Shown: one piece after another, positions 1 to 8,080 of the stretch | How positions within the stretch are numbered: the stretch's first letter is position 1 | How the letters are laid out: the number at the start of each line of letters is the position of its first letter | Assembly: GCA_947174575.1 (NCBI GenBank) | Contig: CAMWJM010000002.1 | Coordinates: 1-22,448 of the forward strand | Source: an uncultured Alistipes sp. | GTDB taxonomy: Bacteria > Bacteroidota > Bacteroidia > Bacteroidales > Rikenellaceae | DNA: 22,448 bases | Direction of reading: 5' to 3' | Notes under the pieces: model-generated | Databases searched by the model: none | The model's input: only the letters and a program-made list of their open reading frames with translations | Told to the model about the DNA's origin: nothing | Program-made: the position numbers and the translations under genes

Positions 1-332
1 ATCCGCAACCCGAATGGTTCTACGACCTCTGCGACGAACTGGGCCTCTATGTCGTCGACCGGGCGAACATCCATGCCCCCGAGCACCGCACCGACCGCCG
101 CGTGGGCGGCACGCCCTCGAACGATCCGGCGCTCGTCGACCGCTATCTGGAGCGCGTGCAGACGATGTACTACCGTTCGCGCAACCACACCTGCGTGGCG
201 GCCTATGCGCTGGGCGGCGAAGCGGGCAACGGCTACTGCCTCTACAAGGCCTACCAGTGGCTCAAATCGGTGGAGCGCAACCGCCCGATCCTCTGCGTCG
301 ACGCCGACGGCGAATGGAACAGCGACTTATAG
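1..332 (+). CDS. Glycoside hydrolase family 2 (beta-galactosidase-like), C-terminal fragment
   Basis: Partial gene: the 5' end lies before the window, and the frame is open from base 3 to the TAG at 330-332 (109 codons). The visible protein looks like the end of a GH2 TIM barrel. It begins with PEWFYDLCDELGLYVVDRAN, the strand-helix pattern around the substrate pocket. It continues with YYRSRNHTCVAAYALGGEAG, where the Glu of GGEAGNG matches the acid/base Glu of the LacZ-type GNEAGNG motif. The following WLKSVERNRPILCVDADGEW matches the next barrel strand. LacZ-family proteins normally have 'DEAN' and 'GNEAG'; here 'DRAN' and 'GGEAG' are seen, so specificity may differ. The protein stops soon after this strand, without the usual C-terminal beta domains, so it is either a short GH2 variant or truncated. 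The family call is firm; the substrate is unknown. Confidence 0.8.
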   Translation, partial: PQPEWFYDLCDELGLYVVDRANIHAPEHRTDRRVGGTPSNDPALVDRYLERVQTMYYRSRNHTCVAAYALGGEAGNGYCLYKAYQWLKSVERNRPILCVDADGEWNSDL

Positions 333-340
333 CAAACAAA

Positions 341-513
341 GCCCCGAACGATGCCGGAGCCGTCAGCGAGAAACGGACTAAAAGCGTCCGGCGGAGGGGA
401 CGATCTGCTCGCAGATCCGCGAAGTCGCCCGCAGCCAGCGTTAGTCCGTTTCGGAGCAGGCGACGGTGATCGTCGGGCGGTTTCGGCTCCGCCTTTTGCC
501 ATCAAAAGGCGGG
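341..513 (+). repeat. Structured intergenic element, family 1, copy A
   Basis: This fills most of the 206-bp gap between the GH2 gene and rlmH. Sequence blocks shared with copy B (minus strand, 13769-14020) include CGGACTAAAAGCGTC, GGCGGAGGGG, CAGCGTTAG and GGAGCAGG. Predicted helices by eye: 371-380 with 442-451 (AAACGGACTA/TAGTCCGTTT, 10 perfect pairs); 402-408 with 411-417 (GATCTGC/GCAGATC); a closing stem of about 344-352 with 469-477, plus GCCGTC with GACGGT; and a 3' hairpin 489-498 with 503-512 (CCGCCTTTTG/CAAAAGGCGG, loop CCAT). No T-run follows the last hairpin, so it is not a classic terminator. No credible ORF is seen here. It could be a repetitive extragenic element or a transcribed structured RNA. 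Confidence 0.7.
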
Positions 514-538
514 AAAGAGAAAAGCGATTCATTTGGAA

Positions 539-1012
539 ATGACTCTTGAGTTGATCGTCATAGGCAAAACCGACTCTAAAGAGGTCGCCGCGCTGGTGGA
601 GACCTACGCCCGGCGTGTGAACCGCTATTGCAAGTTCACCCTCACGGTGTTGCCCGACGTGCGCGACACGCGCAAGCTCACGCCCCGCCAGCAGGCCGCG
701 GCCGAGGGGGCGGCGATCCTGCGGCAGCTCGCCGAGGGCGACTTCGTGGCACTGCTGGACGAGCGGGGCGAGGAGATGCGCTCGGTGGAGTTCGCCTACT
801 GGGTGCAGAAACGCATGAACAGCGGCGTGAAGCGCCTGGCGATGGTCATCGGCGGCCCCTACGGCTTCTCCGACGAGGTGTATGCCCGGGCCGATGCGCG
901 GCTGTCGCTCTCGCGCATGACTTTCTCGCATCAGATCGTGCGGGCGATCTTCGCCGAACAGATCTACCGGGCATTCACGATACTCAACAACGAACCCTAT
1001 CACCACGAATAG
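539..1012 (+). CDS. rlmH: 23S rRNA (pseudouridine1915-N3)-methyltransferase RlmH
   Basis: Cytoplasmic SPOUT methyltransferase that methylates N3 of pseudouridine 1915 in helix 69 of 23S rRNA, using SAM, on assembled 70S ribosomes. The protein is 157 aa from the ATG at 539, the normal RlmH length. It starts MTLELIVIGKT, as family members do. The SAM-binding knot motif VIGGPYGFSDEV begins near residue 103, followed by SLSRMTFSHQIVRAIFAEQ and the typical C-terminus AFTILNNEPYHHE. A TTG six bases upstream (533) is in frame but would add only two residues and has no better ribosome site. The gene is first in the plus-strand run; the next start codon is 9 bp after its stop. It is a housekeeping gene, so its link to the following envelope genes is probably positional only. 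Confidence 0.96.
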   Translation: MTLELIVIGKTDSKEVAALVETYARRVNRYCKFTLTVLPDVRDTRKLTPRQQAAAEGAAILRQLAEGDFVALLDERGEEMRSVEFAYWVQKRMNSGVKRLAMVIGGPYGFSDEVYARADARLSLSRMTFSHQIVRAIFAEQIYRAFTILNNEPYHHE

Positions 1013-1021
1013 ACCGACAGG

Positions 1022-3295
1022 ATGCGACTCTTCAGATCGACGACATCTCTGCTGCTGCTCATGGCGGCCTTTCGTGCGGCGGGTGCGGTTCCTGCAGGCG
1101 CGGAGCGGGTCGAGGCCGACACGACCATCGTCGTGGACAAGGTGCAGGTGACGGCGATCAAGCAGGGAACGGTGCTGCGCGCGCAGCCCGTGGCGTCGAC
1201 CATCGCGGGCCGCCGGACGATCGAACGCGAACGCATCGAAGCCCCCAAGCAGCTGGCCCGCCGGGTGCCCAACCTCCACATGCCCGACTACGGGTCGCGC
1301 ATGACCTCGTCGATCTATGTGCGCGGGTTGGGGGCGCGCATCGACCAGCCGGTCATGGGCATGAACGTCGACAACGTGCCGGTGATGAACAAGGACTGCT
1401 ACGACGCCGAGCTGACCGACATCGACCGCATCGAGGTGCTCCGTGGCCCCCAGTCGACGCTCTACGGCCGCAACACCATGGGCGGGGTGATGAACATCTA
1501 CACCCTTTCGCCCCTCGCCTACCGGGGCACGCGGCTGCGGGCCGAATACGGCAGCGGCGACACCTGGCGCGCCTCCGCATCGACCTACCACCGCATAGGC
1601 GACGACTTCGGCGTGGCGCTGACGGGCCGCTACATGCGCTCGGCCGGCTTCTTCCGGAACCTCGCCACAGACCGGCGGTGCGACCGCGAGGAGTCGGGCG
1701 GCGGCCGCTTCAAACTCCAGTGGCGCGACAAGAAAGGGCTGCGGATCGACAACACGCTGGCCTTCTCGCTGCTCGACCAAGGCGGCTACCCCTACCGATA
1801 TGTCGGCGAAGAACTCCTGCACGAAGGCCAATCCGTCATTCGCCCCGGCGAAATCCGCTACAACGACCCGGCGGGCTACTGCCGCACGACCGTGAGCGAC
1901 GGAGTGACTGTGCGCTACGACGCCGGGAGCTACTCCATCTCGTCAATCGCCTCCTACCAATATTCCGACGACGCGATGACGCTCGATCAGGATTTTCTGC
2001 CCCTGTCGTACTTCACGCTCCGGCAGGCCCGCACCGAACACACGGCCACCGGCGAGCTGGTGTTCCGCTCGCGCGAGCAGGGGCGCTACCGGTGGCTCGC
2101 AGGGGCATTCGGCTTCTACCGCCACTCGACCATGCAAGCACCCGTGCGCTTCAAGCGCGACGGCATCGACAAGCTGATTCTCCAAAACGCCAATAGCAAT
2201 CCGGAACTCCTTCGCTACGAAACCGACGCCCGGGAGCTGCTGCTCGCGTCGGATTTCCGCAACCCCGCCTGGGGCGCAGCGCTCTACCACGAATCGACTC
2301 TGCAGCTCGGGCGCTGGAGCCTTGCTGCCGGCATTCGTCTCGACTACGAACACACGAAGCTGCGCTATCGCAGCCGGGCCGAATTCCCCTACCGCCTCTC
2401 CGTCGAGGGCGCACCGGCCGGCACCCACACCGCTGCGATCGACGACCGCGACGCTCTGGTGCGCTCCTATCTGGAGTTTCTGCCCAAAGTCACGGCGATG
2501 TACCGCTTCGACCCGGAGCGCAACCTCTACTTCTCGGTGGCCAAAGGCTGCAAATCGGGCGGATTCAACACCCAGATCTTCTCCGACATCCTGCAGGAGA
2601 AGCTCAAGGGCCACATGCTCTCGGGCACGGACGACAGCGACCCCGGCGCCATGTCCTACGCCCCGGAGACGAGCTGGAATTTCGAGCTGGGCGGCCACTT
2701 CTCGTGCGCCGAGGGGGTGGTGCGGGGCGACTTCGCGCTGTTCTGGATCGAGTGCCGCGACCAGCAGCTCACCGTCTTCCCGCAGGGCACCTCCACGGGC
2801 CGTATGATGACCAACGCGGGACGGTCGCGCAGCCGCGGAGCCGAAGCCGCGCTGCAAATCGTACCCCGCAACAATGTGACGATCGACGCCTCCTACGGCT
2901 ACACCGACGCCCGCTTCGTGCGCTACGACGACGGGCACGCCGACTATGCGGGCAACCGCATCCCCTATGCTCCGGCGCATACGTTCGCGCTGGGGGCCGA
3001 ATGGTCGATCCCCACGGGCGTGGAGTGGCTGGGCGACCTCGTGCTGCGGGCGGGCGCCCACGGCGCGGGCGGCATCCGCTGGAACGAAGCCAACACGCTG
3101 CGCCAGCCGTTCTACCTCGTCGCCGACGCGTCGCTGCGGCTCGAACAACGCCGCTACGCCCTCGATTTCTGGGGCCGCAACCTGGGCGACGCACGCTACG
3201 AGGTCTTCTACTTCAAGTCCATGGGCAACGAATTCGTACAACGGGGCCTGCCCCGCACCATAGGCATCACCTTATCCATAAATATAGAACGATGA
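1022..3295 (+). CDS. TonB-dependent outer-membrane receptor (non-SusC type)
   Basis: A 757-aa outer-membrane active transporter. A signal peptide occupies about residues 1-28 (MRLFRSTTSLLLLMAAF, cleavage near AGA). A likely TonB box, DTTIVVDKVQVTAI, lies close behind it. The plug domain covers roughly residues 50-160 and includes SSIYVRGLGAR, RIEVLRGPQSTLYGRNTMGG and MNIYTLSPLAY. The rest is a beta barrel of alternating aromatic-rich strands (for example NLYFSVAKGCKSGGFNTQIF and SWNFELGGHFSC), ending VQRGLPRTIGITLSINIER. There is no N-terminal carboxypeptidase-regulatory-like domain and no SusD partner, which argues against a glycan SusCD system. The layout resembles receptors for iron complexes, haem, cobalamin or similar small ligands, but the sequence does not show the ligand. 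The stop overlaps the next lipoprotein start (ATGA), suggesting the two work together. Confidence 0.9.
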   Translation: MRLFRSTTSLLLLMAAFRAAGAVPAGAERVEADTTIVVDKVQVTAIKQGTVLRAQPVASTIAGRRTIERERIEAPKQLARRVPNLHMPDYGSRMTSSIYVRGLGARIDQPVMGMNVDNVPVMNKDCYDAELTDIDRIEVLRGPQSTLYGRNTMGGVMNIYTLSPLAYRGTRLRAEYGSGDTWRASASTYHRIGDDFGVALTGRYMRSAGFFRNLATDRRCDREESGGGRFKLQWRDKKGLRIDNTLAFSLLDQGGYPYRYVGEELLHEGQSVIRPGEIRYNDPAGYCRTTVSDGVTVRYDAGSYSISSIASYQYSDDAMTLDQDFLPLSYFTLRQARTEHTATGELVFRSREQGRYRWLAGAFGFYRHSTMQAPVRFKRDGIDKLILQNANSNPELLRYETDARELLLASDFRNPAWGAALYHESTLQLGRWSLAAGIRLDYEHTKLRYRSRAEFPYRLSVEGAPAGTHTAAIDDRDALVRSYLEFLPKVTAMYRFDPERNLYFSVAKGCKSGGFNTQIFSDILQEKLKGHMLSGTDDSDPGAMSYAPETSWNFELGGHFSCAEGVVRGDFALFWIECRDQQLTVFPQGTSTGRMMTNAGRSRSRGAEAALQIVPRNNVTIDASYGYTDARFVRYDDGHADYAGNRIPYAPAHTFALGAEWSIPTGVEWLGDLVLRAGAHGAGGIRWNEANTLRQPFYLVADASLRLEQRRYALDFWGRNLGDARYEVFYFKSMGNEFVQRGLPRTIGITLSINIER

Positions 3296-3819
3296 TCGAA
3301 CGACTCTTTCTGCTCGCTTGCGCAGCCCTCGCGCTGGGGGCCTGCGACGATCGCGACGACGCAATCCGCTTCGCCGCCGAAAACACCGAGATCGAGGACG
3401 GGCACCTCTCCGGCACGAACATCCATTTCCTCGGCACGGCGACGAGCACCTCGGCCGACGGCGCCGTATATACGGACACCGATGCCGAATTCGAATTCGC
3501 CGGTCTCGACGACTTCACCCTCTACATGCACCGCACGCGCTTCGCCGCGGCGATGCCGGCCCTCGAAATGCGGCTCTTCGCCCAGCCCTACACCCCCGGC
3601 ACGGGAACGTCGCTTTCGTTCGATCTGGAGCGCGTCGTACCCGAAGTGCGGCTGCCCAACGAGGTCGGGGGAGGATATACCTACAAACCCATGGAGGCCT
3701 ACGCGCTCACCGAGGTCGAGGGGGCGATCGACGGGGTGCAATGCCGCGTGAGCTTCTCGTGCGACGTACCCCGACTGGGCCTCTACCGCGTAGAATACAA
3801 CGGCAAATTAGTGAAATAA
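3292..3819 (+). CDS. Small beta-rich surface-type lipoprotein (possibly calycin-like)
   Basis: A 175-aa lipoprotein. It starts at the ATG that overlaps the receptor stop (ATGA, 3292-3295). The reading frame is open far upstream, but only this ATG gives a proper signal peptide: MIERLFLLACAALALGAC with lipobox LGAC and Cys18. The Cys is followed by DDRDD, an acidic stretch of the kind that acts as a surface-export signal in Bacteroidetes, so an outer-leaflet or surface location is plausible. The mature part is rich in predicted beta strands (FLGTATSTSADGAVY, AEFEFAGLDDFTLYMHRTRF, YRVEYNGKLVK at the end). It resembles the small calycin-like lipoproteins often found beside Bacteroidetes TonB receptors, but that family call is tentative. 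Translational coupling to the receptor suggests a role in ligand capture. Confidence 0.75.
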   Translation: MIERLFLLACAALALGACDDRDDAIRFAAENTEIEDGHLSGTNIHFLGTATSTSADGAVYTDTDAEFEFAGLDDFTLYMHRTRFAAAMPALEMRLFAQPYTPGTGTSLSFDLERVVPEVRLPNEVGGGYTYKPMEAYALTEVEGAIDGVQCRVSFSCDVPRLGLYRVEYNGKLVK

Positions 3820-3831
3820 AATTTTTTGAGT

Positions 3832-4686
3832 ATGAAACCCGAATACCGACCTTTCGTCGATGAGTTGATCGGACTCTGCATCCGCGAGGACATCGGCGAC
3901 GGCGACCACACGTCGCTCTCGTGCATCCCCGCCGACGAACACGGCCGCATGCGCCTGCTGTGCAAGCAGGAGGGCACGATCGCCGGCATCGAAATCGCCG
4001 AACTGGTACTGCGCCGGCTCGATCCCGACGTGAAATTCGAACAGCTGCTCCGCGACGGCGACCGCGTGAAGCCGGGCGACGTGGCGTTCTACGTCGCGGG
4101 ACGCCTGCGCTCGCTGCTGCAGGCCGAACGCATCCTGCTGAACATCATGCAGCGCATGAGCGGCGTGGCGACGCAGACGGCCGTCTATGTGGCCCGCCTG
4201 GAGGGGCTGCACACCCGCGTGCTCGACACCCGCAAGACCACGCCGGGCATGCGCGTATTGGACAAGATGGCCGTGAAGATCGGCGGCGGCGAGAACCACC
4301 GCATGGGGCTGTTCGACATGATCCTACTGAAGGACAACCACATCGACTTCGCGGGCGGCATAGGCCCGGCGATCCGCGGCGCGCGCGAATACCTCGCCGC
4401 CAAGGGCAAGACGATCCCCATCGAATGCGAGGTGCGCTCGCTGGAGGACATCGACGAGGTGTTCGCCGCCGGGGGCGTCGACCGCATCATGTTCGACAAC
4501 TTCACGCCCGAGCAGACGCTCCAAGCCGTGCGCAAGGTGGCCGGACGCTGCGAAACCGAATCGAGCGGCGGCATCACCCTCGACAATCTGCGCCAGTATG
4601 CCGAGTGCGGCGTGGACTTCATCTCGGTGGGTGCGCTGACCCACCAAATCAAGTCGCTCGACATGTCGCTCAAGGCCTGCGAATAA
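3832..4686 (+). CDS. nadC: Quinolinate phosphoribosyltransferase (decarboxylating) NadC
   Basis: Converts quinolinate and PRPP to nicotinate mononucleotide, CO2 and PPi, the entry of the de novo pathway into NAD. The protein is 284 aa, the standard length for type II PRTases. Visible signatures are REDIGDGDHTS near the N-terminus, ERILLNIMQRMSGVAT, the substrate-binding LDTRKTTPGMR, KIGGGENHRMGLFDMILLKD (basic pocket His, Arg and Lys), IECEVRSLEDI (acidic Glu) and RIMFDNFTPEQ (Asp). The C-terminus SSGGITLDNL...ISVGALTH completes the barrel. The ATG at 3832 is preferred over an in-frame TTG at 3826, as it gives the usual short N-terminal helix. It lies 12 bp after the lipoprotein stop and 9 bp before the next gene. 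No nadA or nadB is in the window. Confidence 0.97.
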   Translation: MKPEYRPFVDELIGLCIREDIGDGDHTSLSCIPADEHGRMRLLCKQEGTIAGIEIAELVLRRLDPDVKFEQLLRDGDRVKPGDVAFYVAGRLRSLLQAERILLNIMQRMSGVATQTAVYVARLEGLHTRVLDTRKTTPGMRVLDKMAVKIGGGENHRMGLFDMILLKDNHIDFAGGIGPAIRGAREYLAAKGKTIPIECEVRSLEDIDEVFAAGGVDRIMFDNFTPEQTLQAVRKVAGRCETESSGGITLDNLRQYAECGVDFISVGALTHQIKSLDMSLKACE

Positions 4687-4695
4687 CCGCCCGTC

Positions 4696-6606
4696 ATGCG
4701 AAACATCCTCCATACGCCCGCGGCGCTGCTCGTGCGCCGCATCGCGCTGGTCTACGTCGTGCTGTGGCTCTGCCGCGCGATCTTCTACCTCTCGAACGCC
4801 GCCCAAATCGGAGCGATCGGATGGGCCGAAGCGGGGGCGCTGCTGCGCGGGTCGCTGCTTTTCGACACGGCATCGGCGGTCTATGCCGACGGCATCTTCA
4901 TCCTGCTGTCGCTGCTGCCACTGCCTTTCCGCTACCGGGAATGGTACGAGCGGCTCTTGTTCGTCTACTATGTCGCGGTCAACTTCCTATTGATCGTGGT
5001 CGCCAACCTGGCCGATGCGGTCTATTTCCGCTACACGCAGAAGCGTTTCACGGCCGACGAAATCTTCTTCGCCGACAACGACAACTCGCTGCTGCTGCTC
5101 GTCAGGTTCATGGGCGAGAACTGGTCGCTGCTGCTGGCAGCGGCCGCACTGCTGGCGCTGCTGGTCTGGGGCTACGGGCGCAAAACGCCCTGCCGGTCGA
5201 TGCTGCGGCCGGGGTGGTGCCGCTACCTCTCGGACACGCTGCTTTTCGCGCTGGCCGCCGGGCTGTGCGTGGCCGGCATGCGGGGCGGATTCACCCGCGC
5301 CACGCGGCCGATCACCCTCTCCAACGCCACGCTCTACACCACCGAGCCGGCCAAGGCCAACCTCATCCTGAGCAATCCGTTCTGCATCCTGCGCACGATC
5401 GGCAGCGCCGGCAAGGTGCACTACCGCAAGGATTATGCGGACGACGAGCTGCCGCAGCGCTTCACCCCCGAGCACCGGCCGGACGCCGCAAAGGCCCGAC
5501 CGGAAAGTCTGCGGGGTGCGCTGCAGGGGCGCAACGTGATGATCTTCATTCTGGAGAGCATGTCGGCCGAGCATTCGGCCCACCTGCGGCCCGACCTCTA
5601 TGCCGATCTGCCGGAGCAGGGATTCACGCCGTTTCTCGATTCGCTGATGCGCGAGGGGCTGACTTTCCGCCGCATGTATGCCAACGGCACGCGCTCGATC
5701 CAGGCGATGCCCTCGATCCTGGGGAGCATCCCCTCGTTCAAGACGCCGTTCGTGTTGATGCCGCAGTCGCTGGGACGCAGCCGCCAACTGCCGGCCATAC
5801 TGGCGGACAAGGGCTACGCGACGCTCTTTTTCTGCGGCTCGGAGCGCGGCTCGATGGGCTTCGGGGCCTATGCCCGCTCGGCGGGAATCGAGCGGCTGGT
5901 GAGCCGCGAAGACTACGAGGCGGCTCGCGGCACCGCCGATTTCGACGGCTACTGGGGCATTTGGGACGAAGAGTTCCTGCAATTCGCGGGCGAGGTGCTG
6001 ACCGAAACGCCGCAACCCTTCTTCGGCACGCTCTTCACCCTTTCGGCGCACCACCCGTTCGTGGTGCCGGAGCGCTACGCGGCGACGCTGCCCGAGGGCT
6101 ACACGCGCATCCACAAGGGCGTGGCCTACGACGATCGGGCTTTTCGCCGTTTCTTCGAGCGCTTCGGGCGGGAAGAGTGGTTCCGCAACACGCTGTTCGT
6201 GTTCGTCGCGGATCATGTGTCGTCGGAGAAGTTCGCGCCCGAAACCCGCGAATTCCCGGGCAGCCACCACATCGTGGGGTTCATGTACACGCCCGACGGC
6301 GCGCTGCGGGGCGAGATCGACCAGGTGACCCAGCAACTCGACCTCATGCCCACGATTCTGGGGCTTCTGGGCGACGAGGCGCCCTACTTCGCATTCGGCT
6401 GCGACGTGCTGGGCGAGCCGGAGCGCCCCCGCTGGGCCGTGAGCTACGACGGCGTTTTCCGAGCGCTGACCTCCGGGGGCACGACGACTTTCGACCATAC
6501 GCAGGCGCCGGCTCCCGATGCCGATTCGCTGGAACACGCGCTGCGGGCGCTCGTGCAGCAATACTACACCCATATCGAACACCAACGCTACGTGATCGAT
6601 GATTGA
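4696..6606 (+). CDS. LTA-synthase-family membrane sulfatase-fold transferase
   Basis: A 636-aa inner-membrane protein. The N-terminal third holds about five hydrophobic segments (near residues 15-31, 55-75, 86-108, 143-160 and 179-195). A sulfatase/alkaline-phosphatase-fold domain follows from about residue 280 and should face the periplasm. Predicted metal and catalytic residues follow the LtaS pattern: Glu288 in FILESMSAE, nucleophile Thr332 in ANGTRSIQAMPSI, His452 in SAHHPF, and Asp506-His507 in FVADHVSS. Gram-positive relatives polymerise glycerol phosphate. Gram-negative relatives transfer phosphoglycerol or phosphoethanolamine onto envelope glycans or lipids. The substrate here cannot be read from sequence, but a head-group transfer from phospholipid is likely. 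The next gene begins inside its last codons (8-bp overlap), and that gene also has an envelope-modification domain. Confidence 0.88.
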   Translation: MRNILHTPAALLVRRIALVYVVLWLCRAIFYLSNAAQIGAIGWAEAGALLRGSLLFDTASAVYADGIFILLSLLPLPFRYREWYERLLFVYYVAVNFLLIVVANLADAVYFRYTQKRFTADEIFFADNDNSLLLLVRFMGENWSLLLAAAALLALLVWGYGRKTPCRSMLRPGWCRYLSDTLLFALAAGLCVAGMRGGFTRATRPITLSNATLYTTEPAKANLILSNPFCILRTIGSAGKVHYRKDYADDELPQRFTPEHRPDAAKARPESLRGALQGRNVMIFILESMSAEHSAHLRPDLYADLPEQGFTPFLDSLMREGLTFRRMYANGTRSIQAMPSILGSIPSFKTPFVLMPQSLGRSRQLPAILADKGYATLFFCGSERGSMGFGAYARSAGIERLVSREDYEAARGTADFDGYWGIWDEEFLQFAGEVLTETPQPFFGTLFTLSAHHPFVVPERYAATLPEGYTRIHKGVAYDDRAFRRFFERFGREEWFRNTLFVFVADHVSSEKFAPETREFPGSHHIVGFMYTPDGALRGEIDQVTQQLDLMPTILGLLGDEAPYFAFGCDVLGEPERPRWAVSYDGVFRALTSGGTTTFDHTQAPAPDADSLEHALRALVQQYYTHIEHQRYVIDD

Positions 6607-7981
6607 ATTCCACCCCCTGCGGCCGGAAGACCGCCCTGCGATCGAACGCTACACGCTGACGTCCGACATCCGCAACTGCGACCTGGCGTTCGCCAACATG
6701 TACTGCTGGCAGGGGGTCTACCGCAGCGCGTGGGCCGAAGTCGAAGGGTTTCTGGTGGTGCGGTTCTACATCGACGGCGGCCCGCGAATCGGCTACATGC
6801 AGCCCGTGGGGCCGGGCGACTTCACCGGGATCGTCCCCCTGCTGGCCGACGACGCCCGGGCCTACGGCCAGCGGCTGCGGCTCGTCGGACTCACCGACGA
6901 GGGGTGCCGGGCGCTGCGCGAACGCTATCCGGGCCGCTTCGCATTCGATGCCGACCGGGCGCTGGCCGACTACATTTACGATGCCGAGGCGCTGCGCACC
7001 CTGCGGGGCAGCCGCTACCAGCCCAAGCGCAACCACTTCAACCGCTTCGCGGCCGAATATCCCGACTACCGCTACGAGGAGCTGACGCCCGAACGGTTCG
7101 CCGAGTGCATGACCCTCGAACGCGCATGGCGCCGCACCCACGAGGGGCACGCTGCGGAGCTGAACGCCGAACAGCGGGCCATGCAGCGGGCGTTCGAGCA
7201 CTTCGAAGCACTCGCCCTCTACGGAGGGTGCATCTATGTGGGCGACCGGCTCGCAGCGTTCACCTATGGCTCGGCGGTCGGCGAAGACACCTTCGTGACC
7301 CATGTCGAAAAGGCCGACACGGCGTTCGAGGGGGCTTTCACGGCGATCAACAAGCTCTTCGCCGAGCATCTGCCCGAACGCTTCGGGCGCATCAACCGCG
7401 AAGAAGACCTGGGGTTGGAGGGGCTGCGCCGCGCCAAGCTCTCCTACCACCCGTCGGAGCTGCTGCTCAAATACACGGCGATCGACCTGCGCGACGACGA
7501 AAAGGAGTGCAAAGAGCTGTGGCAAAAGGCATTCGGCGACGACGACGCGTTCGTCGACCGCTTCCTGACGCGCTACTACGACCCGCGCCGCATGCTCTCC
7601 GTCCGGCGCGACGGCCGTCTGGCGGCGATGCTCCACCTGCTGCCGTTCGACAGCGACGCCGGCCCCGTGAACTACATCTACGGCGTGGCGACCGACCCCG
7701 ACTTCCGCGGCCGGGGGCTGGCGTCGGAGTTGATGCGCCGGGCCGTGCAGCTGTGCGACCGGCGCGGCGAAACCGCCATGCTGATCCCCGCGCCGGAGCA
7801 GGCGTGGCTGCGCGACTTCTATGGGTGCTTCGGATTCACGGGTGCAGTGCCGGCGACGTTCGACGCAGCCGACGACTTCGACTTCGGCACGGGCGACCCC
7901 GACACCGACCGGGCCATGCTCCGGCTCCGCGACCCGGCAACGCCCCTGCCCGAACGGCTGACGTGTCATTACCGAAAATAA
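6599..7981 (+). CDS. DUF2156 (MprF-catalytic-like) / GNAT acetyltransferase fusion protein
   Basis: A soluble 460-aa protein with two acyltransferase-type halves. Residues about 1-290 match DUF2156, the catalytic fold of MprF-type aminoacyl-phospholipid synthases: LTSDIRNCDLAFANMYCW, the RYQPKRNHFNRF motif, FTYGSAVGEDTFVTHVEKAD, and INREEDLGLEGLRRAKLSYH. Residues about 300-460 form a GNAT domain: LWQKAFGDDDAFVDRF, RRDGRLAAMLHLLPF, then GVATDPDFRGRGLASELM, where R370-G-R-G-L-A is the acetyl-CoA pyrophosphate loop. I recall the two halves as separate proteins in other Bacteroidetes, so this appears to be a fusion. There is no transmembrane flippase part, unlike full MprF. Its start overlaps the LTA-synthase-like gene by 8 bp, so the two are probably co-translated. 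The substrate is unknown, possibly an envelope lipid or polymer. Confidence 0.82.
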   Translation: MIEFHPLRPEDRPAIERYTLTSDIRNCDLAFANMYCWQGVYRSAWAEVEGFLVVRFYIDGGPRIGYMQPVGPGDFTGIVPLLADDARAYGQRLRLVGLTDEGCRALRERYPGRFAFDADRALADYIYDAEALRTLRGSRYQPKRNHFNRFAAEYPDYRYEELTPERFAECMTLERAWRRTHEGHAAELNAEQRAMQRAFEHFEALALYGGCIYVGDRLAAFTYGSAVGEDTFVTHVEKADTAFEGAFTAINKLFAEHLPERFGRINREEDLGLEGLRRAKLSYHPSELLLKYTAIDLRDDEKECKELWQKAFGDDDAFVDRFLTRYYDPRRMLSVRRDGRLAAMLHLLPFDSDAGPVNYIYGVATDPDFRGRGLASELMRRAVQLCDRRGETAMLIPAPEQAWLRDFYGCFGFTGAVPATFDAADDFDFGTGDPDTDRAMLRLRDPATPLPERLTCHYRK

Positions 7982-7982
7982 G

Positions 7983-8008
7983 AAAGGTCCGGAAGTTTCC
8001 GGACCTTT
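7983..8008. terminator. Bidirectional terminator between convergent operons
   Basis: Perfect 12-bp inverted repeat AAAGGTCCGGAA-GT-TTCCGGACCTTT beginning 2 bp after the DUF2156-GNAT stop. On the plus strand it is followed by CGCTTT. On the minus strand it is followed by CTTATTTT. The A/T-ended GC stem therefore suits rho-independent termination in both directions, for the plus operon and for the deacylase at the end of the minus cluster (stop 72 bp away). Confidence 0.85.
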
Positions 8009-8080
8009 CGCTTTCAGCGCCTGCCGAAAACGTTTCGACAGCGGACAATCGATACGACTTTACGCCTTTCGGCTTCATTT

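Noticed and set aside
14..542. Short plus-strand ORFs over the GH2 end and the gap before rlmH
   Set aside because: Arg/Pro-rich out-of-frame translations; the GH2 frame and the structured element explain this region.
251..1831. 526-codon minus-strand frame opposite rlmH and the TonB receptor
   Set aside because: Low-complexity His/Val/Arg/Gly-rich translation with no family features; the real genes are on the plus strand.
2704..3291. Upstream extension of the lipoprotein reading frame
   Set aside because: The open frame overlaps the receptor gene and would bury the lipoprotein signal peptide; the ATG at 3292 is clearly the start.
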